From: Panulirus ornatus
Lineage: Eukaryota > Arthropoda > Malacostraca > Decapoda > Palinuridae
DNA length: 64,000 nt
Reading direction: 5' to 3'
Assembly (NCBI RefSeq): GCF_036320965.1
Contig: NC_092250.1
Location: 13,572,100 to 13,636,099 of the forward strand
Of this stretch, positions 49,362 to 59,060 are shown one piece after another. The notes under the pieces are model-generated. The model had not been told where the DNA came from and did not search any database. It saw only the letters and a list, made by a program, of their open reading frames with translations. The translations under genes and the position numbers were made by a program. Each line of letters opens with the position of its first letter. The first letter of the stretch is position 1.

Positions 49362-49448
49362 AAGTGTTGCATGATCTGGCCTACTATTTATTAAGGTCTT
49401 ACTAATGGTGTTATTGTGCTGGAAAGCAACATTACAAGCACTGCTTGT
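49362..49448 (-). mobile_element. Penelope-like element copy 3, inverted 5' piece
   Basis: Complement of the PLE segment AGTGCTTGTAATGTTGCTTT...GTAAGACCTTAATAAATAGT. The same segment is repeated in direct sense at 49490-49570, so the copy starts with an inverted duplication of its own 5' end. Confidence 0.75.
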
Positions 49449-49484
49449 TGGGAGAATAGGGCTAATCTTACCTAAGACCTGGGC

Positions 49485-50205
49485 TAAATTCCGTGCTTGT
49501 AATGTTGTTTTCGAGTACAATAACACCATCAGTAAGACCTTAATGAATAGTAGGCCAAATTATGCAACAATTGGGAGTGTTTACGCCGTCTAATGTAATG
49601 CATGAAAATGTATTGATATAGGCCAGACTGGAAAAGCTGTAACGGAGAGGTGTTATTGGCACCGTCATGCAGTACGCAGGGATGACCACAAAAATGCGAT
49701 CGCTAAACATTGTCATGAAAATGATCACCCTGGCCATAGATCTTGAAAATCCCGTTATTCTATACCCCTCTGCTGATTATGCCACACGTAACGTCAGTGA
49801 ATCTGTCTTAATTGCTAATACTAAGAATTTTAATTTGTCCCCAGGCAATTTTAAAGCTCATCCTAGCATTAACCGAATTATTATGAGAGAATTGACAAAA
49901 CACGAAAGCATAAAAAAAGTTGTTCAAGACACACCCAGGTCAACCCCCGCCACGTGACCCTCCTTAATCACTCTCCCTTACAACGGTTACTGCCAGACAA
50001 AGCGGACAGTGGTTGGTCTGTACAGATTGGTGCTGGACGGCGGGACTCAAGTGTGATGTTGGGATTTAAATAACTTTGTTAAGTACTGGCACCTGATGAG
50101 GTGGATTGTCTCCACGAAACATGTCGTGCCACATGTATAGAAAAATTACACGTTAAATATAATTGTATGAACTACTGAAGTGCGATTTCACCTTCATACT
50201 ATCAT
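49485..50205 (+). pseudogene. Penelope-like element copy 3, main part with 3' hammerhead
   Basis: From ACNVVFEYNN-like codons through a damaged GIY-YIG start (stop after VYAV), the HRHAVRRDDHKNAIAKHC region, the distal frame 49667-49957 (ENPVILYPSADYATRN, IMRELTKHESIKKVVQD), a stop, the hammerhead (50087-50131) and the terminal TGAAGTGCGATTTCACCTTC at about 50178. Frameshifts separate the parts. It ends against family A copy 8. Confidence 0.8.
50087..50131 (+). ncRNA. Hammerhead ribozyme motif of the PLE (copy 3), all core boxes intact
   Basis: Helix I arms TGGCAC (50087-50092) and GTGCCA (50126-50131) pair perfectly. CTGATGA is 50093-50099; helix II is GTGGA/TCCAC (50101-50105/50111-50115) with one extra G; GAAA is 50116-50119. 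Helix III is the palindrome ACATGT (50119-50124), too short for a stable hairpin but able to pair between two molecules. The expected cleavage site is after C50125. Type I hammerheads with minimal helix III are known in Penelope-like elements (established). Confidence 0.8.
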
Positions 50206-50398
50206 CACGTATTCCCCGAGTGTCGTAGAAGGCGACTAAAAGGGAGGGGTGCGGGGGGCTGGAAATCCTCCCCTCTCTATTTTTTTTTTTTTCCAAAAGA
50301 AGGAACAGAGAAGGGGGCCAGGTGAGGATATTCCCTCAAAGGCCCAGTCCTCTGTTCTTAACGCTACCTCGCTAATGTGGGAAATGGCGAATAGTTTG

Positions 50399-50413
<15 letters not shown>
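50206..50413 (+). mobile_element. Family A short retroelement, copy 8 (first ~40 bases missing)
   Basis: CGTAGAAGGCGACTAAAAGG, GGGGGGCTGGAAATCCTCCC, GGAACAGAGAAGGGGGCCAG and tail GCTACCTCGCTAATGTGGGA, GGCGAATAGTTTGAAA, poly(A), (TA)n. Tail-to-tail with copy 9. Confidence 0.87.

Positions 50414-50470
<57 letters not shown>
50414..50470. repeat. (TA)n between two inverted family A copies
   Basis: About 57 bases of TA, the centre of a ~500 bp imperfect palindrome. Confidence 0.97.
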
Positions 50471-50472
<2 letters not shown>

Positions 50473-50764
50473 TTCTTTCTTTCAAACTATTCGCCATTTC
50501 CCGCATTAGCGAGGTAGCGTTAAGAACAGAGGACTGGGCCTTTGAGGGAATACCCTCACCTGGCCCAATTCTCTGTTCCTTCTTTTGGAAAATTAAAAAA
50601 AAAAAAAAAAAAAAAAATTAAAAAAAAAAAATTAAAAAAAAAAAAAAAAAAAAAAAACCGAGAGGGGAGGATTTCCAGCCCCCCGCTCCCTCCCCTTTTA
50701 GTCGCCTTCTACGACACGCAGGGAATACGTGGGAAGTACTCTTAATCCCCTATCCCCAGGGATA
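50471..50764 (-). mobile_element. Family A short retroelement, copy 9 (complete, expanded A run)
   Basis: Complete copy ending CCCCTATCCCCAGGGATAAT on the right. The internal A run is expanded to about 65 bases (50592-50657), far longer than in other copies. Confidence 0.88.
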
Positions 50765-50801
50765 ATATATATATATATATATATAATATATATATATATA
50801 T

Positions 50802-50878
<77 letters not shown>
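50765..50878. repeat. (TA)n microsatellite with AATA interruptions
   Basis: About 113 bases of TA with two one-base phase shifts. Confidence 0.97.
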
Positions 50879-50879
<1 letters not shown>

Positions 50880-52021
50880 GTATGCACCGTGTAATTCATG
50901 TAAAGTATAAGAAAGATACTTAACACGGGTGAACGATTAATGGCACACGCTCTGTCCTTAGAATTCGCCGGAACTTGGTTAGGTACATTTGCTTAGACAA
51001 TTCATGACAGAAAAAAATATTGGAACGCGCATTCAAGTTTAGTTGAGAATGATCATATAAGAATGGAGAGAATGAATTACATACATGGTGACTGTGACTA
51101 GGGAGGTGATTGTGGTAGGAATGGTGTGTGTGGGTTGACGTAGCAAGAGGGATCTTCACTGTAAATGGATTTGTTGATTGGTATTTTGGTAATTGTCGTG
51201 GGTATTTGATTGCGATGGTTGTATTTAAGTGGCAGAAAAGGTGCTTGTGGTGAAGAGGTGTTGACTGCAGCAGGAATGAGTGCCTGGTGAGTATAATAGC
51301 TGGCAAGAATGGTTTTTGTGCTGAGTGTAGTATATTGTTGTGGTTGTTGAGCGCTGGGTGGTAGAATCGCTGGTAGTGGTGTGTATGGTAGCACTGGTAG
51401 AGACAGTGTTTGTGCACAGTATGAGTCTGGTCGATGGTAACTCTAGTGTCCAGTTTGAACGGTATTGCCGTAATGATGTGTTTCAGAACAAAAAAAGAAA
51501 TGAAAAATTAAAACGGACGACTGAACGTTTTGAAGTGATAATGAAAAGCATAATGATGAAGATTCCCAGTCATTTATGAAGCCGATCGTCCCATTTATTG
51601 CGAAATTTAATCATCATAAAACATACAAATATCATCATTCTTTCCGCGTGTCATATATATATATCGTTAAATGTTCAGCTCGAGGCCTGAACTAACATCC
51701 AAAAATTTCACACCATTTCGTATATCACACATTCACTTTGGGGATTAGAAATATGGCGCGTGGCTGAAGTATACGCCAACAGCTAGCTGCTCGAGAATGA
51801 CTTGAATATCATGGCCAGAAACATTTCTCACGTCATAAGAGATATATTTCGTGTCACTCGGCATTTCCCCTCGGAGAGAAAAGATGAAATATACCGCGGG
51901 GTAACTATGTGGAATTGGTGGCCAATCCTTGTAACCCACATACCAGTTTGCTCATGAACGCAACTCGAAGCATTGCTTCAAGACGAAGCTTCGCCAGCTT
52001 CACTGGCTTGCTATGGGAGTT
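50879..52021. other. Unassigned sequence; G/T-rich 51080-51430
   Basis: 51080-51430 has a G/T-biased plus strand with recurring GTGGTAG and GGTGTG words, which opens a 165-codon minus-strand frame rich in His and Thr; I take this as compositional. The rest shows no feature. Confidence 0.4.
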
Positions 52022-52060
52022 ACACACACACACACACACACACAGACACACACACACACA

Positions 52061-52104
<44 letters not shown>
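52022..52104. repeat. (CA)n microsatellite
   Basis: About 83 bases of CA with GA and TA interruptions. Confidence 0.97.
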
Positions 52105-52107
<3 letters not shown>

Positions 52108-52232
52108 CAGCTTAGGCTGGAGGATGTGTGTGTGTATTTACATAAGAGTAGAGACATGGTTTTGTTTATAAGAGTAAGAGGCGAGGCAGCATAAGTGTGA
52201 AAATCTCACCCCATAACACACAAATAGTAACC

Positions 52233-52280
<48 letters not shown>
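52233..52280. repeat. (TA)n microsatellite
   Basis: About 48 bases of TA at the 5' end of family A copy 10. Confidence 0.96.
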
Positions 52281-52282
<2 letters not shown>

Positions 52283-52509
52283 CCTGGGGATAGGGGAGAA
52301 AGAATACTTCCCACGTATTCCCTGCGTGTCGTAGAAGGCGACTAAAAGGGGAGGGAGCGGGGGGCTGGAAATCCTCCCCTCTCAATTTTTTTTTTTTAAT
52401 TTTCCAAAAGAAGGAACAGAGAAGGGGGCCAGGTGAGGATATTCCCTCAATGGCCCATTCCTCAGTTCTTAACGCTACCTCGCTAACGCGGGAAATGGCG
52501 AATAGTTTG

Positions 52510-52526
<17 letters not shown>
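52281..52526 (+). mobile_element. Family A short retroelement, copy 10 (complete)
   Basis: CCTGGGGATAGGGGAGAAAG start, CGTAGAAGGCGACTAAAAGG, T run, GGAACAGAGAAGGGGGCCAG, tail GCTACCTCGCTAACGCGGGA and GGCGAATAGTTTGAAA with poly(A). One of the best-preserved copies and a good consensus seed. Confidence 0.9.

Positions 52527-52582
<56 letters not shown>
52527..52582. repeat. (TA)n microsatellite
   Basis: About 55 bases of TA following the poly(A) of copy 10. Confidence 0.97.
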
Positions 52583-52589
<7 letters not shown>

Positions 52590-52599
52590 GATTACCCAA

Positions 52600-53100
52600 G
52601 GACCAATTTCTTTAAAAATGTTTGAGGACAATATGTGGTGTGAGGAAGGATATTCGAGTGAGTAATGCTCGGGTAAAAGAGAGGTGTAGGAATAAGAAAA
52701 TTTTGCTTGAGAGAGCTTGGGAAGATGTGCTGAAATGGTTTATACATATGGAGAGAATAGATGAAGAGTGGTTGACAAAAAGGATATATATACATGTCAG
52801 AAGTGAAGGGGACAAGGAGAAGGCGGAAGCCAATAAGGAGATGGAAGAATGAAGTGAAAGGCGTGCACGGGACACAGTGAATTGGAAAGATGTGATATAT
52901 AGGGGACGACGTAAACCAGGCCTCATGAAACAGCCGTGGGAAACCACAGAATGGTCTGTGGTGCCTGGTTGTATATAAGGGTCTGTGCATTACATATGAC
53001 AGTCAGAGAGTGGATTTGATCGAATGATACGTTATTCTTTCTGCTAGCTCGCTGATGCGGGAAACGCCAAAAACTATAAGAAAAAATGTCATTTATCATT
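52600..53100 (+). pseudogene. LINE 3' fragment of a divergent subfamily
   Basis: Encodes a diverged C-terminus (LRTICGVRKDIRVSNARVKE, VLKWFIHMERIDEEWLTKRI) followed by GATGTGATATATAGGGGACG and a UTR with AGTCAGAGAGTGGATTTGAT. The tail reads GCTAGCTCGCTGATGCGGGA and AACGCC rather than the usual form. It is an older or separate lineage of the RTE-like LINE, and its end faces that of the 53158-54847 copy across a (TA)n/poly(T) tract. Confidence 0.8.
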
Positions 53101-53101
53101 A

Positions 53102-53106
<5 letters not shown>

Positions 53107-53154
<48 letters not shown>

Positions 53155-53157
53155 TTT
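53107..53157. repeat. (TA)n plus poly(T): LINE tail tract
   Basis: About 31 bases of TA then 20 T, the tail of the LINE copy to the right. Confidence 0.95.
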
Positions 53158-54847
53158 ATACTTTGTCGCTGTCTCCCGCGTTTGCGAGGTAGCGCAAGGA
53201 AACAGACGAAAGAAATGGCCCGACCCCCCCCCCCCATACACATGTACATACGTCCACACACGCAAATATACATACCTACACAGCTTTCCATGGTTTACCC
53301 CAGACGCTTCACATGCCTTGATTCAATCCACTGACAGCACGTCAACCCTTGTATACCACATCGCTCCAATTCACTCTATTCCTTGCCCTCCTTTCACCCT
53401 CCTGCATGTTCAGGCCCCGATCACACAAAATCTTTTTCACTCCATCTTTCCACCTCCAATTTGGTCTCCCTCTTCTCCTCGTTCCCTCCACCTCCGACAC
53501 ATATATCCTCTTGGTCAATCTTTCCTCACTCATTCTCTCCATGTGCCCAAACCATTTCAAAACACCCTCTTCTGCTCTCTCAACCACGCTCTTTTTATTT
53601 CCACACATCTCTCTTACCCTTACGTTACTTACTCGATCAAACCACCTCACACCACACATTGTCCTCAAACATCTCATTTCCAGCACATCCATCCTCCTGC
53701 GCACATCTCTATCCATAGCCCACGCCTCGCAACCATACAACATTGTTGGAACCACTATTCCTTCAAACATACCCATTTTTGCTTTCCGAGATAATGTTCT
53801 CGACTTCCACACATTTTTCAAGGCTCCCAAAATTTTCGCCCCCTCCCCCACCCTATGATCCACTTCCGCTTCCATGGTTCCATCCGCTGACAGATCCACT
53901 CCCAGATATCTAAAACACTTCACTTCCTCCAGTTTTTCTCCATTGAAACTCACCTCCCAATTGACTTGACCCTCACCCCTACTGTACCTAATAACCTTGC
54001 TCTTATTCACATTTACTCTTAACTTTCTTCTTCCACACACTTTACCAAACTCAGTCACCAGCTTCTGCAGTTTCTCACATGAATCAGCCACCAGCGCTGT
54101 ATCATCAGCGAACAACAACTGACTCGCTTCCCAAGCTCTCTCATCCCCAACAGACTTCATACTTGCCCCTCTTTCCAGGACTCTTGCATTTACCTCCCTA
54201 ACAACCCCATCCATAAACAAATTAAACAACCATGGAGACATCACACACCCCTGCCGCAAACCTACATTCACTGAGAACCAATCACTTTCCTCTCTTCCTA
54301 CACGTACACATGCCTTACATCCTCGATAAAAACTTTTCACTGCTTCTAACAACTTTCCTCCCACACCATATATTCTTAATACCTTCCACAGAGCATCTCT
54401 ATCAACTCTATCATATGCCTTCTCCAGATCCATAAATGCTACATACAAATCCATTTGCTTTTCTAAGTATTTCTCACATACATTCTTCAAAGCAAACACC
54501 TGATCCACACATCCTCTACCACTTCTGAAACCGCACTGCTCTTCCCCAATCTGATGCTCTGTACATGCCTTCACCCTCTCAATCAATACCCTCCCATATA
54601 ATTTACCAGGAATACTCAACAAACTTATACCTCTGTAATTTGAGCACTCACTCTTATCCCCTTTGCCTTTGTACAATGGCACTATGCACGCATTCCGCCA
54701 ATCCTCAGGCACCTCACCATGAGTCATACATACATTAAATAACCTTACCAACCAGTCAACAATACAGTCACCCCCCTTTTTAATAAATTCCACTGCAATA
54801 CCATCCAAACCTGCTGCCTTGCCGGCTTTCATCTTCCGCAAAACTTC
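53158..54847 (-). mobile_element. RTE-like LINE copy, 5'-truncated
   Basis: Short-form 3' UTR, tail and about 500 codons of the ORF. It is nearly identical to the 33773-36988 copy, including the same early TGA stop and short UTR, so the two derive from one recent source. The 5' break is in the [15 protein letters not shown] region and abuts (TA)n. Confidence 0.92.
53342..54845 (-). pseudogene. LINE reverse transcriptase ORF, N-terminal half missing
   Basis: About 500 uninterrupted codons: [83 protein letters not shown] and RRRGRPNWRW. All RT catalytic aspartates are present. The endonuclease domain is absent because of the 5' truncation. The frame stays open further right through the TA tract and a second LINE tail to 55192, but that part is not LINE coding sequence. 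Confidence 0.9.
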
Positions 54848-54849
54848 CG

Positions 54850-54852
<3 letters not shown>

Positions 54853-54907
<55 letters not shown>
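54853..54907. repeat. (TA)n microsatellite
   Basis: About 54 bases of TA between two LINE copies in the same orientation. Confidence 0.97.
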
Positions 54908-54910
<3 letters not shown>

Positions 54911-55135
54911 TTGCTTTGTCGCTGTCTCCCGCGTTTGCGAGGTAGCGCAAGGAAACAGACGGAAGAAATGGCCCAACCCACCCCCATACACATGTACATA
55001 CATACACGTCCACACACGCAAATATACATACGTATACATCTCAATGTACACATATATATACACACACAGACATATACATATATACACATGTACATAATTC
55101 ATAGTGTCTGCCTTTATTCCCATCGCCACCTCGAT

Positions 55136-55138
<3 letters not shown>
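54908..55138 (-). mobile_element. LINE 3' end fragment, long-UTR form
   Basis: Tail GCTTTGTCGCTGTCTCCCGC (plus reading) through ACAGACATATACATATATAC to AGTGTCTGCCTTTATTCCCA and CGCCACC, the long-form 3' UTR. It stops before the first tail-like block. It forms a head-to-tail pair with the short-UTR copy at 53158. Confidence 0.85.

Positions 55139-55187
<49 letters not shown>
55139..55187. repeat. (TA)n microsatellite
   Basis: About 48 bases of TA. Confidence 0.97.
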
Positions 55188-55189
<2 letters not shown>

Positions 55190-55524
55190 CATTTGAAGGA
55201 AAAAAATTAGTTTATAAATATGTAGTATGAAAATCCATTATTAACTTCTGGAAAAAAAACAAAAAATTAAGATAACGGGCTGAGTGACACAGTCAGGCAT
55301 TATTTCCAGCGCAGTTAATATGGGCCGAGGGCCTGAAATGAACGTCACTCACACCCAGGCAAAAAGTATATTGTACGCCAATCAACTTCTTTTTCTTGGT
55401 GAAATGAACCATCACATACCATCCCACCACCACTCTCCCTGCACTCTCTCTCGTCCCTCCCTCCCGTCTTTTACCCAACGCACGCCCCCATCCCTGTTTC
55501 TTTTTTTCTCTCTTTGTTCCGACG

Positions 55525-55526
<2 letters not shown>
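55188..55526. other. Unassigned sequence
   Basis: No feature supported; C/T-rich toward the right. Confidence 0.4.
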
Positions 55527-55612
<86 letters not shown>

Positions 55613-55646
55613 TCTCTCTCTCTCTACCCCCGCACACACACACACA
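55527..55646. repeat. (CT)n then (CA)n/(CG)n
   Basis: About 98 bases of CT (55527-55625) followed by a CA run ending in CGCGCGCGCG. Confidence 0.97.
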
Positions 55647-55689
55647 CACACGCGCGCGCGCAGGATGGAGTGAGCCGTGCAATGAATAG

Positions 55690-56145
55690 AATGATGTAGA
55701 GTGAAGTGGTACATAGGGGCCGACGTGGTGTGAATGGTCTGAACCAGGACACTAGAAACGGTCATGGAGAAACAAAAGAAAAGTCTGGAGGACCAGGTTA
55801 GAATGATTTAGAGTGATGTGGTATACAGGGGCCGACGTGGTATGAATGGTCTGAACCAGGACACTAGAAACGGTCATGGAGAAACAAAAGAAAAGTCTGG
55901 AGGACCAGGTTAGAATGATTTAGAGTGATGTGGTATACAGGGGCCGACGTGGTATGAATGGTCTGAACCAGGACACTAGGAACGGTCATGGAGAAACAAA
56001 AGAAAAGCCTGTAGGACCAGGTTAGAATGATTTAGAGTGATGTGGTATACAGGGGCCGACGTGGTATGAATGGTCTGAACCAGGACACTAGAAACGGTCA
56101 TGGAGAAACAAAAGAAAAGCCTGTAGGACCAGATTAAGGAAAGGG
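55690..56145 (+). repeat. 112-bp satellite, four units, derived from the LINE 3' end
   Basis: Units start at about 55697, 55809, 55921 and 56033 and are almost identical. Each contains GTGATGTGGTATACAGGGGC, CGACGTGGTATGAATGG, CTGAACCAGGACACTAGAAA and GTCATGGAGAAACAAAAG. These align with the LINE stop-codon region at 13310-13420 (ACGATGTGGTATACCGGGGT, CGACGTCCTGTCAATGG, TTGAACCAGGGCGTG, AACCATGGAAAGTTCTGTGG). The unit therefore arose by tandem duplication of a LINE fragment spanning the end of the ORF and the start of the 3' UTR. Confidence 0.85.
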
Positions 56146-56276
56146 GCTCTGAAATAATTGAATAGATTGATGAAGATGTTTGATTGTATCATAATAACAT
56201 CAGGAACACCACAGCAGCAGCAGCGTCTTTCATATTGGGTGATTCATTACATATGAGCTGTGTAATATATATATAT

Positions 56277-56520
56277 ATCTTCCTTTTCTTTCATACTATT
56301 CGCCATTTCCCGCATTAGCGAGGTAACGTTAAGAACAGAGGACTGGGCCTTTGAGGGAATATCCTCACCTGGCCCCCTTCTCCGTTCCTTCTTTTGGAAA
56401 ATTAAGAAAAAAATGAGAGGGGAGGATTTCCAGCCCCCCGCTCCCTTCACTTTTAGTCGCCTTCTACAACACGCAGGGAATACGTGGGAAGTATTCTTTC
56501 TCCCCTATCCCCAGGGACAA
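56277..56520 (-). mobile_element. Family A short retroelement, copy 11 (complete)
   Basis: Tail CGCCATTTCCCGCATTAGCG on the left, CCCCTATCCCCAGGGACAAA on the right. Flanking TA tracts are short (about 12 bases each), so TA length is not fixed by the insertion. Confidence 0.87.
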
Positions 56521-57343
56521 AATATATATATATCATTACCATTCATGAGAAATATATATCATGGGTCTTAACCTAGCAACGTTTACAGGTCTCTGGAGAC
56601 CCACATTAACCAAACCAGAAAGTGAGGTCGTATTGACCTCATGGTAACTCTTCTCCGTACAGGGAGAACATGACCACAAGCTGTACTGTGAAAATGATTC
56701 GTCAGCAAGGGCCTGAATGGAGTTCATGTTCGGGCCACATGTTCACTACTCCTGTTCATCTTGCTTGTGTCTATGTTCCAAGTGCGTCGATCCCCCATGG
56801 TCTTTTCATCATGTCAGCTGTTCGATCCCCCGTCACAGATCCTGTGAATGAACATTTGACTCCCTAGCTCTTGCCTATGTGGAGGGCGGAGTGTATAAAG
56901 TCATCATATACTGGTGAATGCGATGGCGTCAGACAATGTGATTCTTTATAGAAGTTACGTAAAACATTATCGGCTTCTGTATGAGTCTCATTATTACCCC
57001 AAGTGCCATACAATGTGGGTTAAAAAGTTTAAAATACAGAGCATATTGTCCTTCCTCTAAACACCAATTACCACCATCCAGCGCAGTGTGAATGAATGGA
57101 AAAAAAAAAAGAATACACAGCTCATTGAAGAGTTTAGTCCCTCTCTGTGGCGACCCGGACCATCTGGATGTAATCGATGCTTGCTCAGGAAAACTACGGT
57201 TGTAGGTCTCGTCCGCCCTCGCCCTGTCTTGTGCTGCTACAGATGATCCAAGTGTTGTTATGTACTGCAGCTGTAACCTCGATTCGTGTCTGATCCCGGT
57301 CTGTTATTCTTATGAAGTGTGGCCTGGGCTAAACGAACTACGG
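56521..57343. other. Unassigned sequence
   Basis: No repeat family or gene recognised; a 10-base A run at 57101. Confidence 0.45.
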
Positions 57344-58165
<822 letters not shown>

Positions 58166-58210
58166 GTTGTATGAATGACTGAAGTGCGATTTCACCTTCA
58201 TGCTATCATC
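58166..58210 (+). mobile_element. Inverted PLE 3' end
   Basis: GTATGAATGACTGAAGTGCG and ATTTCACCTTCATGCTATCA match the terminal sequence of PLE copy 3 in plus sense, while copy 4 beside it is minus. The 57489-58210 block is thus bounded by inverted copies of the same PLE end. Confidence 0.65.
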
Positions 58211-58226
58211 ATGGACTAGTGTAATC

Positions 58227-58238
58227 ATATATATATAT

Positions 58239-58312
<74 letters not shown>
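58227..58312. repeat. (TA)n microsatellite
   Basis: About 85 bases of TA with one G interruption near the left end. Confidence 0.97.
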
Positions 58313-58317
<5 letters not shown>

Positions 58318-58483
58318 GTATATGAACGCGCACCTTCATAGAAGGTTCGGTAAAACGCTATCAGCTGGCTATGTGTTCTGTTCGGAAACAACCGATAGAC
58401 CCCGTTGCTCACCATAGTGAGACGAAGGGTATTCGAGTACTTAGTATTTCGAATAGTTGTTTCCTATTATACAGTCCCTTAGC

Positions 58484-58550
58484 CTAGCGGTTAGCATGCC
58501 TGCCTCTTGCACAAGGGGTCCCAGGTTCGATCCTGGCTGTTGGAGCTTTG
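58484..58550 (+). other. tRNA-like region (Pol III A and B boxes), copy 1
   Basis: TAGCCTAGCGG fits the A box and GGTTCGATCC the B box minus one base, 43 bases apart. A perfect 5-bp T stem (CCAGG/CCTGG) closes a 6-base rather than 7-base loop, and the anticodon stem CCTCT/AGGGG (with one T-G pair) also closes a 6-base loop. It is therefore a tRNA relative, not a functional tRNA gene. Confidence 0.6.
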
Positions 58551-58759
58551 TATGTTCTATGAAGGTGCGCGTTCATATACACTTTATTCGTATTCATATA
58601 ACTCCGCGTTGTACAGTCAGGTTCGGTAAAACGCTATCAGCTGGCTATGTGTTCTGATCGGAAACAACCGATAGACCCCGTTGCTCACCATTGTGAGACT
58701 AAGGGTATTCGAGTACTTAGTATTTCGAATAGTTGTTTCCTATTATACAGTCCCTTAGC

Positions 58760-58826
58760 CTAGCGGTTAGCATGCCTGCCTCTTGCACAAGGGGTCCCAG
58801 GTTCGATCCTGGCTGTTGGAGCTTTG
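58760..58826 (+). other. tRNA-like region, copy 2
   Basis: Identical to copy 1 over the A box, anticodon region and B box, in the second 276-bp unit. Confidence 0.6.
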
Positions 58827-58835
58827 TATGTTCTA

Positions 58836-58848
<13 letters not shown>

Positions 58849-58902
<54 letters not shown>
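58849..58902. repeat. (TA)n microsatellite
   Basis: About 53 bases of TA. Confidence 0.97.
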
Positions 58903-58903
<1 letters not shown>

Positions 58904-59060
58904 CTATAAGTCCACGGGGAAAATGAAACACAATAAGTTCCCAAGTGCACTTTCGTGTAATAATCACATTACCAGGGGAGATACAAGAAATAAAAATCAG
59001 TTGATATACATCGAAGAGACGAAGCTAGGACGCCATTTGGTAAACATGTATATGTATATA
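58903..59060 (-). mobile_element. Family B element, ribozyme core damaged
   Basis: Complement shows CCAAATGGCGTCCTAGCTTC, TCTCTTCGATGTATATCAAC, then CTGGTAATGTGATTATTACA (CTGATGA box mutated), CGAAAGTGCACTTGGGAACT and TGTTTCATTTTCCCCGTGGA. Full length otherwise. Confidence 0.75.

Larger units (their letters stand above)
58313..58848 (+). repeat. 276-bp tandem repeat carrying a tRNA-like unit, two copies
   Basis: The block GGTTCGGTAAAACGCTATCA ... TTGGAGCTTTGTATGTTCTA starts at 58344 and again at 58620, with only a few substitutions. Each copy holds a tRNA-like region (58484-58550, 58760-58826). The left border (58313-58343) is the inverted complement of the segment at 58556-58587 (TATGAAGGTGCGCGTTCATA), so the first unit is flanked by an inverted repeat. 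Reads as a tRNA-derived SINE or a terminal-repeat element; the class is open. Confidence 0.8.

Noticed and set aside
50920..51417. 165-codon His/Thr-rich minus-strand frame
   Set aside because: Lies in G/T-rich DNA with recurring GTGGTAG words; compositional, no domain.
54847..55192. N-terminal extension of the 53342-55192 open frame as a fusion protein
   Set aside because: The extension is (TA)n plus the untranslated tail of another LINE copy that happen to be in frame.
58484..58826. Two functional tRNA genes
   Set aside because: A and B boxes are present but both the T loop and the anticodon loop are one base short and no proper acceptor stem can be formed.
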